From contig NZ_FCOC02000009.1 of NCBI RefSeq assembly GCF_001544455.2, positions 62,001 through 126,000 of the forward strand: a DNA stretch of 64,000 bases, in the 5' to 3' direction. This document shows positions 51,868-60,633 of this stretch, piece by piece. The stretch comes from Caballeronia sordidicola (GTDB lineage Bacteria > Pseudomonadota > Gammaproteobacteria > Burkholderiales > Burkholderiaceae). Numbering within the stretch: the first letter of the stretch is position 1; the number at the start of each line of letters is the position of its first letter. A program made the translations under genes and the position numbers. The notes below the pieces were generated by a model, which did not search any database, was not told where the DNA came from, and saw nothing but the letters and a program-made list of their open reading frames with translations.

Positions 51868-52974
51868 ATGAAAAAGCAGCCCGCACGCGATGAGATTCAA
51901 GCGATACAAAATCCCGGCCGCCGCACGGTCATCAAGACTGCTGCCGCCGGCGCGGCGGCGGTCGCGTTTCCGTTTGTCTGGACGCCATCGCGGGCAGCAA
52001 GCAAACGGATCGTGATTCGCGACGATGGCGGCATCTACACGAAAGCGTATGGCGCCGTGTTCTACAAGCCTTTCACCGAAAAAACCGGCATTGAAGTGGT
52101 CGGCGTACAGGCAAATGCCGAACCTACCGCGCAGATCAAGAGCATGGTCGAGACCGGCAGCTACACCTGGGACATGGCGAAGATCAGCCAGCCCGCAATC
52201 CTGCTGCTCACCGGCGGCGGCAAGGAATATCTGGAAAAGCACGGCCTTGAATCCGACCCGGCAGTCGCGAAGATTCCATCGCAATACATGTCGCCGTATG
52301 GCGTAGGCACGAATGTTTATACAACGGTGCTCGCCTATCGCACGGATGCGTTCAAGGGACGCAAGGCGCCTTCGTCATGGGCCGACATGTGGAACGTCAA
52401 GGATTATCCGGGCCGTCGCGGACTGCGCAAATATCCGTTCGATACTTTCGAAGAAGCGCTGATGGGCGACGGCGTGCCGACCTCGCAGGTATATCCGGTC
52501 AATTTCGACAAAGGCATTGCGAGTCTCGACAAGATTTCGAAGCACGTCGATGTGTGGTGGACAACCGGCGCGCAAGTCGAACAGATGCTCGGCTCGGGCG
52601 AAGTCGACATGATCAGCACATGGGTATCGCGCGCGCAGTCGGCGATTGCAAACGGCGCGCCCGTGGCGATTGTCTGGAACCAGAACATCTGGGGTTGCGA
52701 CAACTGGTCGATCCTCAAAGGCACGCCAAACGCCGCGGCGTGCCGCGAGTTCATCAAGTTCGCGTCCGACCCTAAACGGCAGGCCGCGCTCGTGGAATAC
52801 TTCCCCGCAGGTGTTACGCAGCCCGAAGCATTCAACTTCATCAAGCCGGAAATCGCGAAGAATTGCCCGACGTTCCCGGAGAACATGAAGAACGGTCTGC
52901 ATATCGACGCGAAATTCTGGCAGGAAAAACAAAGCGTTGGACTCGAACGGTTCAATAGCTGGATCCTGACGTAA
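51868..52974 (+). CDS. Tat-exported periplasmic binding protein, polyamine/opine type
   Basis: 368 residues. The N-terminus has a twin-arginine signal (PGRRTVIKTAAAGAAAVAFP), with cleavage near SRAA-SK. The body is an extracellular solute-binding protein of the PotD-like class: FYKPFTEKTGIEVVGVQANA, ETGSYTWDMAKISQPAI, SGEVDMISTWVSRAQSAIAN, and the C-terminal VEYFPAGVTQPEAFNFI. GGAG precedes ATG 51868. It is the binding part of the importer encoded by the next two genes. The ligand is not known. Confidence 0.9.
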   Translation: MKKQPARDEIQAIQNPGRRTVIKTAAAGAAAVAFPFVWTPSRAASKRIVIRDDGGIYTKAYGAVFYKPFTEKTGIEVVGVQANAEPTAQIKSMVETGSYTWDMAKISQPAILLLTGGGKEYLEKHGLESDPAVAKIPSQYMSPYGVGTNVYTTVLAYRTDAFKGRKAPSSWADMWNVKDYPGRRGLRKYPFDTFEEALMGDGVPTSQVYPVNFDKGIASLDKISKHVDVWWTTGAQVEQMLGSGEVDMISTWVSRAQSAIANGAPVAIVWNQNIWGCDNWSILKGTPNAAACREFIKFASDPKRQAALVEYFPAGVTQPEAFNFIKPEIAKNCPTFPENMKNGLHIDAKFWQEKQSVGLERFNSWILT

Positions 52975-53017
52975 CCCCTTTTTGTCACCGCGTTTTATTG
53001 CCAGGGATGTCATCACC

Positions 53018-54115
53018 ATGTCTGCCTCGAACCTTCAAATCACGGGACTGTGCAAGCGCTACGGTGACTTTGTCGCGCTTGCGCCCATCGATCTCGACGT
53101 CGCCCAGGGCGAATTCCTGACCCTGCTCGGGCCGAGCGGTTCGGGCAAGACCACGTTGCTGAGTCTTATCGCGGGATTGTCGCAACCCGACGACGGACAG
53201 GTGCGCATCAATGGTACGGACGTGACGTATGGCGCGCCGTATGAACGCGACATCGGCATGGTGTTTCAGAACTATGCGCTGTTCCCGCACATGACGGTCG
53301 CGGAGAACGTTGCGTTCCCGTTGCAGATGCGCAAGACCGACGCAAAGGCGACGCGCGAGAAGGTCATGCAGGCGCTGGAAATGGTGCATCTGCCGCATGT
53401 TGCCGGGCGTTATCCGCGAGAGTTGTCGGGCGGCCAGCAGCAGCGGATTGCGCTTGCGCGCTGCATGGTGTATCGGCCGTCGATCATTCTGATGGATGAA
53501 CCGCTCGGCGCGCTCGACAAGAAATTGCGCGACCAGATGCAACTGGAGATCAAGCGGATTCATCGCGATCTCGGCACGACGATTGTGTACGTCACGCACG
53601 ACCAGGAGGAAGCGATGACCATGTCCGATCGCATCTGCCTGATGAACGCGGGGTCGATCGCGCAGCTTGGCTCGCCGGCCGATCTGTATTTCCGTCCGAA
53701 GAGCGTGTTCGTTGCGGACTTCCTGGGTGAATCGAATCTGCTCGATGCGGTCGTGACCAGCCGTATTGGCGATGAGGTTCGGATCAGCGTGCAAGGCGGC
53801 GCGAACGTAAACGCCATGGCTTATGACGCCGTGATCCGCGACGGCAAGCCTGTGAAACTGATGCTCCGTCCGCAAAACCTGCAGATCCACGATGGACCGC
53901 CAGCGGAGTTCATCAATGGCGGCACGCTGTCGGCGAAACTCACCGACATCATGGTGACGGGCAGCATGACGAAGCTTTATCTGCAGTCGCATATCACCGA
54001 CGCAGCGCCGCTCGTCGCGGCATTCCCCACCAACCGGCTCGGCGGCCAGTACGAAATCGGGCAGACGCTCGGGCTTTCGTGGTTGACGGCGGACGCCGTG
54101 GCCATTGCGGGGTAA
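53018..54115 (+). CDS. ABC transporter ATP-binding protein, PotA-like
   Basis: 365 residues from ATG 53018; the frame stays open to 52982 without a proper start. Walker A GPSGSGKTT, Q-loop MVFQNYALFPHMTV, signature LSGGQQQRIALARC, Walker B IILMDEPLGALD and VTHDQEEAMTM are all present. A TOBE domain follows (MLRPQNLQIHDG). The stop TAA is followed at once by the ATG of the permease gene. It powers the same importer as the neighbouring binding protein. Confidence 0.93.
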   Translation: MSASNLQITGLCKRYGDFVALAPIDLDVAQGEFLTLLGPSGSGKTTLLSLIAGLSQPDDGQVRINGTDVTYGAPYERDIGMVFQNYALFPHMTVAENVAFPLQMRKTDAKATREKVMQALEMVHLPHVAGRYPRELSGGQQQRIALARCMVYRPSIILMDEPLGALDKKLRDQMQLEIKRIHRDLGTTIVYVTHDQEEAMTMSDRICLMNAGSIAQLGSPADLYFRPKSVFVADFLGESNLLDAVVTSRIGDEVRISVQGGANVNAMAYDAVIRDGKPVKLMLRPQNLQIHDGPPAEFINGGTLSAKLTDIMVTGSMTKLYLQSHITDAAPLVAAFPTNRLGGQYEIGQTLGLSWLTADAVAIAG

Positions 54116-55921
54116 ATGATGAATCGCTCCGCCCTGATTGCTGGACAGACGCGTTCCGATACGCCGCCGCATCGGCCGGCACGGTGGCGCGCATGGTTGC
54201 GCCCCGGCGCGATGAGCGCACCGATCGTGATCCTGCTGCTCGTGATGCTGGTCTATCCCGTCGGCCAACTGCTGCTCTTGAGCGTGCATAACGGCACGGG
54301 TTTCACGCTCGTGGAATACAAGCGGCTCTTTGCGTCGTCGGTCTATGTGGATGTGTTGCTGATCACGCTGAAGGTGTCCTTGTGGACCACGTTCTTCTCC
54401 GTGCTCACCGGTTATCCGATCGCGTATCTGATTTCATCGCTTACGCGGGAGCGCAAGAACCGCCTGCTGTTCTGGGTCTTGCTGTCCTTCTGGACCAGCT
54501 TTCTCGTGCGCACGTTTGCTTGGGTCGTCCTGCTTGGGCGCAATGGCGTGATCAATCAGGTGCTGATGGGACTGGGGATTATCGACCGGCCGTTGAACCT
54601 GCTTTATAACTTTTCCGCGGTGATCGTCGGGATGGTTCACGCGCTGATGCCGCTTGCGGTGCTGACCATGTTGTCGGTCATGGAGAACATAGACCGGCGT
54701 TTGCCGAGCGCTGCGGCAACCCTTGGCGCGCGGCCGGGCACGGTATTCTGGAAAGTGTATTTCCCGTTATCGCTGCCGGGCGTCGCGGCGGGCGCGTTGA
54801 TGGTGTTCGTGACCGCCATCGGCTTCTTCATTACGCCCACGCTGCTCGGCGGACGCCATCAGACCATGATCACGCAACTGATCATCGACCAGGTGATGCA
54901 GGCGTTGAACTGGGGCTTCGCGGGCGCCATTTCCGTGCTGCTGCTGGCTGTCGTTTTGATCGTGTTCCTGATCTACGACCGTCTCGTGGGCCTTTCCACC
55001 ATGGCTGGAGGCGCCTCCGCACGCGGTCCGAAACATGGCGGCGGATTGAGCCGCAAGCTCGGCGACCTGATCCTGACGGCGCTCGGCAACGCCACCGATT
55101 TCATGATCGGCCTGCTCCCCAAACGCCGCAAGCGCGCGGCCGCTGGTGCGAGCCTGAGCTTGCGCGTAGTCGTGATCCTGCTGCTGGTGTTCCTGAGCGC
55201 GCCCGCGTTTCTCATGATCCCGCTTTCCTTCGATGCCGCTTCCGGCCTTGCGTGGCCGCCGCACGGATTTTCGCTGCAGTGGTATCGGCAGATGACGGAT
55301 TCTCCCTTGTGGATGCAGGCCGTCACGCGTTCCATGCTCGTGGGTGTGGGCACCGGCATTCTTTCCATGCTGATCGGCACGCCCGCCGCCTTCCTGCTCG
55401 TGCGCGGCGGCATGAAAGGCAAGGCCGCGATGCTCGCGTTCGTCCTCGCGCCAATCGTGGTCCCACGCATGATCATTGCGGTTGGCGTGTTCTATTTCTT
55501 TGCGAAGATCGGGCTGATCGGGTCGTCTTATGGACTCGTGCTCGCGCATACGGTGGTTGCCGTACCCTATGTGGTGATCACCATGATGGCGGTGCTTCGC
55601 AACTACGACACGCGGCTCGACCTCGCCGCGCAAAGCATGGGCGCGCGTCCGTGGGCCACCTTGCGCCGGGTCACGTTTCCGATTCTCGGCGCAGGTCTGA
55701 TGTCGTCGTTCCTGTTCGCGTTCGCCACTTCGTTCGATGAACTGACCATTGCGCTGTTCTCGTCGGGCGGATTGAGCACGACCTTGCCCAAGCAGTTCTG
55801 GGACGAAATCACAATGCAGATTTCGCCGGTGATCGCAGCGGTATCGACGTGCTTGTTCGTGTTTATCGCGGTGCTGATCTGGGTCGCCGATCGCTTGCGC
55901 CGGCGCAGCCTTGCTTCTTGA
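54116..55921 (+). CDS. fused ABC transporter permease (PotB- and PotC-like modules in one chain)
   Basis: 601 residues, twice the usual size. The first half (about 25-300) is a PotB-like permease with the EAA loop PSAAATLGARPGTVFWKVYF; the second half (about 340-595) is a PotC-like permease with DLAAQSMGARPWATLRRVTF. A polar linker of about 40 residues (GGASARGPKHGGGLSRKLGD onward) joins them. The reading frame has no break, so this is a true fusion, not a joining artefact. The gene follows the ATPase stop directly, with ATG at both 54116 and 54119. Other known importers, such as some FbpB-like iron permeases, are also fused. Confidence 0.92.
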   Translation: MMNRSALIAGQTRSDTPPHRPARWRAWLRPGAMSAPIVILLLVMLVYPVGQLLLLSVHNGTGFTLVEYKRLFASSVYVDVLLITLKVSLWTTFFSVLTGYPIAYLISSLTRERKNRLLFWVLLSFWTSFLVRTFAWVVLLGRNGVINQVLMGLGIIDRPLNLLYNFSAVIVGMVHALMPLAVLTMLSVMENIDRRLPSAAATLGARPGTVFWKVYFPLSLPGVAAGALMVFVTAIGFFITPTLLGGRHQTMITQLIIDQVMQALNWGFAGAISVLLLAVVLIVFLIYDRLVGLSTMAGGASARGPKHGGGLSRKLGDLILTALGNATDFMIGLLPKRRKRAAAGASLSLRVVVILLLVFLSAPAFLMIPLSFDAASGLAWPPHGFSLQWYRQMTDSPLWMQAVTRSMLVGVGTGILSMLIGTPAAFLLVRGGMKGKAAMLAFVLAPIVVPRMIIAVGVFYFFAKIGLIGSSYGLVLAHTVVAVPYVVITMMAVLRNYDTRLDLAAQSMGARPWATLRRVTFPILGAGLMSSFLFAFATSFDELTIALFSSGGLSTTLPKQFWDEITMQISPVIAAVSTCLFVFIAVLIWVADRLRRRSLAS

Positions 55922-55947
55922 AAACCATCGTTTTACAGGACTTCCTC

Positions 55948-56853
55948 ATGCTTTCAGCTCAACAACTGCGTGGCGTTTTTCCCGCCATTCCGACCCCCGT
56001 CAATCCCGACGACAGCATCAACGCCGAGGCCGCGCGCGCCTTGATGCGCTATCTGCTCAAGCAAGGCGTGGATGGCGTGGTGCCGCTTGGCGGCACGGGC
56101 GAATACGGCGCGCTCTCGCGTGCAGAACGCATTCGCATGGCCGGGATCACGGCGCAGGAAGCGGCTGGCCAGATTCCGGTGATCGCGGGCGTGCTGGATC
56201 CGGGTTATCACGATGCAATGCAGGCTGGGAAGGACTTCGCCGCTGCCGGCGCAGACGGTCTGCTGGTGCTGACGCCGTACTACACCAACCCGACGCAAGG
56301 CGGCATACGCGATTATTTCCTGCGCTACGCCGACGAATCGCCGTTGCCGATCCTCATCTATGAGATCCCGTATCGCACGCGGATTGCGATCGCGCCCGAA
56401 GTGCTGCACGAGTTGTCGAAGCATGAGCGGATCATTGGCATGAAGGCGTGCAACACCGACATGTGGCACTTCCTGCGCACGGTTGCAGGCGTGGACGAAT
56501 CGTTTGCCGTGCTGAGCGGCGAGGACACGCTGTTCCCGCTGCATGTTGCAGCAGGCGCGCGCGGTGGCATCGTGGTGACGGCGACGTTGTTGCCCACCGC
56601 GTGGAAAAAGATTTACGAGCTGGCGCGCGAAGGCAGGACGCAGGATGCGCTCGCGTTGCATCGCTCGCTGATCCCGCTGATGAACATGGCGTTCGCCGAG
56701 ACCAATCCCGGCCCAATGAAGTCGGTAATGGACCTGATCGACGTCCACGCGCCCGACATGCTGGCGCCTCTGGTTCAGGCGGACCCGGCATTGTCGGCGA
56801 ACTTGCGCGTGGAACTCGAAAAGCAGCTCGCTCTGTTCGAACGCAAGCTTTGA
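55948..56853 (+). CDS. DapA-family lyase, KdgD-like aldolase or dehydratase
   Basis: 301 residues. It is a class I Schiff-base enzyme of the dihydrodipicolinate synthase family: FPAIPTPVNPDDSIN opens the barrel; LGGTGEYGALSRAER is the phosphate or carboxylate-binding loop; YEIPYRT carries the catalytic tyrosine; IIGMKACNTD has the Schiff-base lysine near residue 166. GGTGE, rather than TTGE, is closer to 5-dehydro-4-deoxyglucarate dehydratase and keto-acid aldolases than to DapA itself. AGGA lies eight bases before ATG 55948. It should cleave or dehydrate a keto acid made by this operon. Convergent with the IclR gene, 8 bases apart. Confidence 0.87.
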   Translation: MLSAQQLRGVFPAIPTPVNPDDSINAEAARALMRYLLKQGVDGVVPLGGTGEYGALSRAERIRMAGITAQEAAGQIPVIAGVLDPGYHDAMQAGKDFAAAGADGLLVLTPYYTNPTQGGIRDYFLRYADESPLPILIYEIPYRTRIAIAPEVLHELSKHERIIGMKACNTDMWHFLRTVAGVDESFAVLSGEDTLFPLHVAAGARGGIVVTATLLPTAWKKIYELAREGRTQDALALHRSLIPLMNMAFAETNPGPMKSVMDLIDVHAPDMLAPLVQADPALSANLRVELEKQLALFERKL

Positions 56854-56861
56854 TTTGACGC

Positions 56862-57689
56862 TCAGCGCTTGTAGCCGGAAAGCCGCGCCTTGGAAATGGA
56901 TGTCGCGGCGACCTGCACGTGCTGCGCGAGTTCGGCCTCGACACGCTCGATGGACCAGCGCGACGTGGGCACCGAAATGTTGATCGCGGCGACGGCCATG
57001 CCGCCGTGATCGGTCACCGGCGCGGCCACCGAAATATCGCCGAGCACGGTTTCGTTTTCGATCACCGCATAACCGCGCCGCGCCACTTTGCGCACGCGTT
57101 CAAGCAGCTTGTCCGGATTGGTTTCGGTGTAGTGCGTGATGGGATCGAGCCGCGTTTGCGAAAGGATTTCGCGCACGCGTTCATCGGAGAGACGCGACAG
57201 GATTGCGATGCCCGACGCCGTGAACATGGCCGGCAAGCGCGCGCCGACCACAATGTCGATATTGACCAGATGCTGCCCCGGAAAGCGCGCGACGAACACG
57301 ATCTCGTGGCCGTCGAGCTCCTGGAGGTTGGTGGTTTCGCCGAGGCGGCGGCTGATGTCCAGAAGGTATGGCGACGCTTTGTCGATGAGTTCGTTGGCGC
57401 GCACGTAGTTGTACGAGAACTGCAGCACCTTGGTGGTCAGGCCGTAGTTGCGCGTTTCCGGCACGCGATAAAGATACCCGAGCACTTCGAGCGTATGCAC
57501 GAGGCGCTGCGTGGCGCTGCGGTCAAGGCCGGACGCGCGCGCAATATCTACGAGGGTCATGTGGCGGCTCGGGCCGTCGAATGCGTGCAGGACCTGGAAG
57601 GCTTTTTCAGTTGATCCGACAAAGAGCGACGAGCGGCGAGCCTCTTTTTCGCCTGACTCTTCCGGCTTGCCGACAGCGCTTTTGGACAT
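56862..57689 (-). CDS. IclR-family transcriptional regulator
   Basis: 275 residues from ATG 57689; the frame continues to 57728, but that would place the start inside the palindromic operator. N-terminal winged helix: STEKAFQVLHAFDGPSRHMT followed by LVDIARASGLDRSATQRLVH. C-terminal effector domain: LDGHEIVFVARFPGQHLVNI, ISVAAPVTDHGGMAVAAINI. It is divergent from the L-hydroxyacid oxidase gene with a perfect palindrome between, and probably represses that gene and perhaps the operon at 50352-56853, with a keto or hydroxy acid as effector. Confidence 0.92.
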   Translation of the reverse strand: MSKSAVGKPEESGEKEARRSSLFVGSTEKAFQVLHAFDGPSRHMTLVDIARASGLDRSATQRLVHTLEVLGYLYRVPETRNYGLTTKVLQFSYNYVRANELIDKASPYLLDISRRLGETTNLQELDGHEIVFVARFPGQHLVNIDIVVGARLPAMFTASGIAILSRLSDERVREILSQTRLDPITHYTETNPDKLLERVRKVARRGYAVIENETVLGDISVAAPVTDHGGMAVAAINISVPTSRWSIERVEAELAQHVQVAATSISKARLSGYKR

Positions 57690-57714
57690 GCTTGTTTGGA
57701 TTTTGATGTATCGG

Positions 57715-57731
57715 ATTGTGATTATCACAAT
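57715..57731. promoter_or_regulatory. perfect 17-bp palindrome ATTGTGATTATCACAAT, likely IclR operator
   Basis: ATTGTGAT and ATCACAAT flank one central T. It lies 25 bases before the IclR start and 28 bases before the oxidase start, where it would block both promoters. Position and symmetry are as expected for an autoregulated IclR site. Confidence 0.65.
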
Positions 57732-57759
57732 TGTAGTGCAATCGAATCGGGGAGCTTGA

Positions 57760-58944
57760 ATGGTTTCATCGGTCGCGGATTACAGGCTTGCTGCGCGACG
57801 GCGCTTGCCGCGCTTAGCGTTCGATTATCTCGATGGCGGAGCCGAGGACGGCGACGCGCTGGAGCGCAATAACAATGCATATAAGCAGTGGCTTTTCAAA
57901 CCGCGCGTGCTGAAAGACGTGTCCCTTTGCTCTGCCTCGACGCGGTTTTTCGGACGCGAAGCCGCAGCGCCGATGATCGTCGGGCCGACGGGTTTGAACG
58001 GCCTTTTCTGGCCCCGTGCCGACGAACTGCTTGCTCAGGCGGCGAGCCGCGCGGGTTTGCCGTTTGCGTTGTCGACGGCTTCCACGTCGCTGCTCGAAGA
58101 TGTGCGCGCCGCCGCGCAGCAGGGCGACCTGTGGATGCAGCTTTACGTGCAGCAGGATCGCGCAATTGCGGAGGACATCATGCGGCGTGCAAGCGCTGCA
58201 GGTTATTCGACACTTCTCCTGACCGTCGATGTCCCTGTGCACGGCAAACGCGATCACGACACACGCAATGGATTCAAATTGCCATTGAAGCTGACGCCGA
58301 AACTTGTCGCCGATTGCGTGACGCATCCGCTATGGTCGCTGCAAATGGCGCGCTTCGGTTCGCCGCAGTTGAAGAACATCGCGAAGAGCGTTGGCGAGCG
58401 TGCGGATTTATCGCGTCATTCCGCCATGTTGAGCCGGCAGATGGACCTGAGTCTGGGATGGGCGGATCTCGATTGGGTGCGCAAACATTGGAGCGGCAAG
58501 GTGATCGTCAAGGGGGTGATGAGCGCCGACGATGCAGCGCTTGCGGTAAAACACGGTGCGGATGGCATCGTGGTATCGAATCACGGCGGGCGGCAATTGG
58601 GCAGCACGTTCGCGCCTGTTGAAGTACTGCCGGGGATCGTGGACGCGGTCGGCGACAAATTGACGGTCTTGATTGATGGCGGCGTGCGCCGCGGCAGCGA
58701 TGCATTGAAAGCCATCGCGCTCGGCGCGCACGGCGTCCTGCTCGGACGCGCGCCGCTGTACGGCGTGGCGGCAAACGGCTTGCCGGGCGCCGCCGGTGTC
58801 CTGGCACTGATGCATGACGAAATGACGATCGCGATGCGCTTGCTTGGATGCCAGACGCTTGCGGACCTCGGCCCCGCGTTCATTGGCAATGCAAACGAAG
58901 CAATGAGTGAAGTAACGCATCGCAGGTTACATTGCAGAACATGA
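57760..58944 (+). CDS. FMN-dependent L-2-hydroxyacid oxidase/dehydrogenase (LldD/mandelate dehydrogenase family)
   Basis: 394 residues. The TIM barrel shows LAFDYLDGGAEDGDALERNN at the start, PMIVGPTGLNGLFWPRAD, WMQLYVQQDR, LLLTVDVPVHGKRDHDTRNG, and KGVMSADDAALAVKHGADGI followed by VVSNHGGRQLG with the active-site histidine at about residue 275. DGGVRRGSDALKAIALGA is the FMN phosphate loop. These are the marks of lactate, glycolate and mandelate oxidases. GGGGAG lies before ATG 57760. Together with the D-specific FAD enzyme at 50352, it would handle both stereoisomers of a 2-hydroxyacid. Control by the adjacent IclR protein is likely. Confidence 0.92.
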   Translation: MVSSVADYRLAARRRLPRLAFDYLDGGAEDGDALERNNNAYKQWLFKPRVLKDVSLCSASTRFFGREAAAPMIVGPTGLNGLFWPRADELLAQAASRAGLPFALSTASTSLLEDVRAAAQQGDLWMQLYVQQDRAIAEDIMRRASAAGYSTLLLTVDVPVHGKRDHDTRNGFKLPLKLTPKLVADCVTHPLWSLQMARFGSPQLKNIAKSVGERADLSRHSAMLSRQMDLSLGWADLDWVRKHWSGKVIVKGVMSADDAALAVKHGADGIVVSNHGGRQLGSTFAPVEVLPGIVDAVGDKLTVLIDGGVRRGSDALKAIALGAHGVLLGRAPLYGVAANGLPGAAGVLALMHDEMTIAMRLLGCQTLADLGPAFIGNANEAMSEVTHRRLHCRT

Positions 58945-58962
58945 AGCGGTTAAGCCGCCCTC

Positions 58963-58968
58963 TATAAT
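58963..58968 (+). promoter_or_regulatory. perfect -10 hexamer TATAAT upstream of phnA
   Basis: TATAAT stands 78 bases before the phnA start, just after the oxidase stop. No good -35 element is found at 16-18 bases upstream, so strength is uncertain. Confidence 0.4.
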
Positions 58969-59046
58969 CCCGCCTTTCGAAGCGGTTCCGTTCTCGTTTC
59001 AAAACGCGTTCGCACTGCATCGACTGTCACGATTATTTGAGGAATC

Positions 59047-59388
59047 ATGCCTACACTCCCACCCTGCCCACTCTGCGCGATGGAAAACACTTACGCCGAC
59101 GCGGAGCGCATCATCTGCGCGGACTGCGGTCACGAATGGTCCGCAACTGAAGCGGCTTCCCCCGACGACGACGAAACGTCCGTCGTCAAGGATTCGAACG
59201 GCAACGTACTTGCCAACGGCGATTCGGTGGTCCTGATAAAGGACCTGAAAGTCAAAGGCTCGTCGATCACGCTGAAAGTCGGCACGAAGGTAAAAAGCAT
59301 CCGGCTTGTTGGCGGCGACCATGAAGTCGACTGCAAGATGGACGCCGGCAGCTTCATGCTCAAGGCCTGCTATTTGAAGAAGGTCTAG
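59047..59388 (+). CDS. phnA: PhnA/YjdM zinc-ribbon protein
   Basis: 113 residues, the family length. The N-terminal zinc ribbon has CPLC and CADCG (about residues 7-30); the C-terminal PhnA domain has VVKDSNGNVLANGDSVVLIK and VKGSSITLKVGTKVKSIRLV. In spite of its name the family has no proven role in phosphonate breakdown. GAGGAA is six bases before ATG 59047. It overlaps the convergent DUF2278 gene by four bases at the 3' end. Confidence 0.93.
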   Translation: MPTLPPCPLCAMENTYADAERIICADCGHEWSATEAASPDDDETSVVKDSNGNVLANGDSVVLIKDLKVKGSSITLKVGTKVKSIRLVGGDHEVDCKMDAGSFMLKACYLKKV

Positions 59389-60035
59389 GCTTTCGCCGGA
59401 TTTCCGTTCGCATCCGTATCAAAGGTTTGCGACTGGAACGCGAAGAAAAACGCGCGCCATGTATTGTTCGGATACGCAATCATCAGCGCGCCGTCCTGGT
59501 ATGCACCGTTGTCCCCTGCGTACTGGCCGCCGTTGCCCTGGTTCATGTGGATATCGTGAACGCCGTTGCCGGGAACGAAGTGGAAATACTGATCCGGCTT
59601 GCCTTGTTCGGGACCCCATCGCGACCCGAACGCATACACAATCGATCCCTCCATGGCCATTGCGGTCACCACCGCGTCTTCCAGTTTGTCTTTCAGGTCG
59701 TTGTTCACGCCGGGTGCGTCGGGCGGCACGGGTTTCATCGATTTCGTATCGACCATACCACCGCGAACGTAGTCGATCGCGAGTCCTCCGGGCGTGGATG
59801 GCAACTTGGTGAAGCCCGGCGCAAGCGCGCCCAACTCGCTCAAGAATTTATCGGGCAGCGTATCCAGTTCTTCAAACAACACGGTTGATGGCGCGTGGGG
59901 CGCCGACGATTTCACGTTCGATGCAATTCGAAAAACCGTCGTGCCGCCATGAACGAGGATCTGGTAGTGGTCGTCGTCGGCATTGCGAAGATGGCCGGTT
60001 ATTGTGCCCTTGAGCACCCCGTAATTCACTGACAT
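59385..60035 (-). CDS. DUF2278 family protein (YukJ-like)
   Basis: 216 residues. It resembles the DUF2278 family: VNYGVLKGTITGHLRNADDD at the start, HYQILVHGGTTVFRIASNVK, LAIDYVRGGMVD, VVTAMAMEGSIVYAFGSRWG and VHDIHMNQGNGGQYAGDNGA followed by YQDGAL. The function of the family is unknown; the conserved histidine-asparagine block looks like an active or metal site. GGGAGA lies before ATG 60035. No signal peptide is seen. Confidence 0.85.
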   Translation of the reverse strand: MSVNYGVLKGTITGHLRNADDDHYQILVHGGTTVFRIASNVKSSAPHAPSTVLFEELDTLPDKFLSELGALAPGFTKLPSTPGGLAIDYVRGGMVDTKSMKPVPPDAPGVNNDLKDKLEDAVVTAMAMEGSIVYAFGSRWGPEQGKPDQYFHFVPGNGVHDIHMNQGNGGQYAGDNGAYQDGALMIAYPNNTWRAFFFAFQSQTFDTDANGNPAKA

Positions 60036-60330
60036 GCGTTTCTCCCTGATTGGCGTACGAGCCGAAGTTTATTTTGCAGCAAGGTTCGGGCCGTTCATGA
60101 TGCCGGCGGTCAGGATTACGGAAACTCCGAAAAAACCGGTTCAATGTGCGTTTGCCATCAAACCGTCAAGAAAATATGCCTGGCGCCTCTTGGCATTCGT
60201 GCATCTCTATTGTTGTGTGCGCCTGAAAACATTTCGTCCGTGAAAGCGAATGTAATGTCACCAGCACGACTCTTTCATCACGTAGAGTTCCCCGTTCGAA
60301 CACCGTAACCGCCCATGGCTTTGCGCATTC

Positions 60331-60618
60331 ATGAACGCACACACTCTCACCGACCACCACGTCAGCGACAGCATCGAACATAGCGGCGGCCAGCGCCTGG
60401 GCCGAGCATTTGCCGCACGACTCGACATGACCATCAAGCGCTCGGGACTGACTTCGCAGCGCGTGGCGAAATCGCTTGGCGTGACCGAGGGCGACGTTGC
60501 GCTGTGGCGCGCAGGAATTACACTGCCGCGTAACGCCGATTGCCAGCGTCTAGCCGAATTGCTGCACGTGGATATCTCCTGGCTGAGCGGCCGGTCCGCG
60601 CCAGCCGAAAGACGATAG
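60331..60618 (+). CDS. small XRE-like helix-turn-helix protein
   Basis: 95 residues. The middle is a Cro/C1-type helix-turn-helix: RLDMTIKRSGLTSQRVAKSL followed by GVTEGDVALWRAGITLPRNA and LAELLHVDISWLSG. The first 25 or so residues are polar and not conserved. There is no obvious ribosome site before ATG 60331. It is convergent with the GGDEF gene, 15 bases apart. Function as a small DNA-binding regulator is likely; the target is unknown. The preceding 295 bases, to the divergent DUF2278 gene, show no other gene. Confidence 0.75.
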   Translation: MNAHTLTDHHVSDSIEHSGGQRLGRAFAARLDMTIKRSGLTSQRVAKSLGVTEGDVALWRAGITLPRNADCQRLAELLHVDISWLSGRSAPAERR

Positions 60619-60633
60619 CGCGAACAGGACGCG

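Noticed and set aside
52985-54289. 434-codon minus-strand frame opposite the ABC ATPase gene
   Set aside because: Antisense to all ATPase motifs; rich in His and Arg as expected for a shadow.
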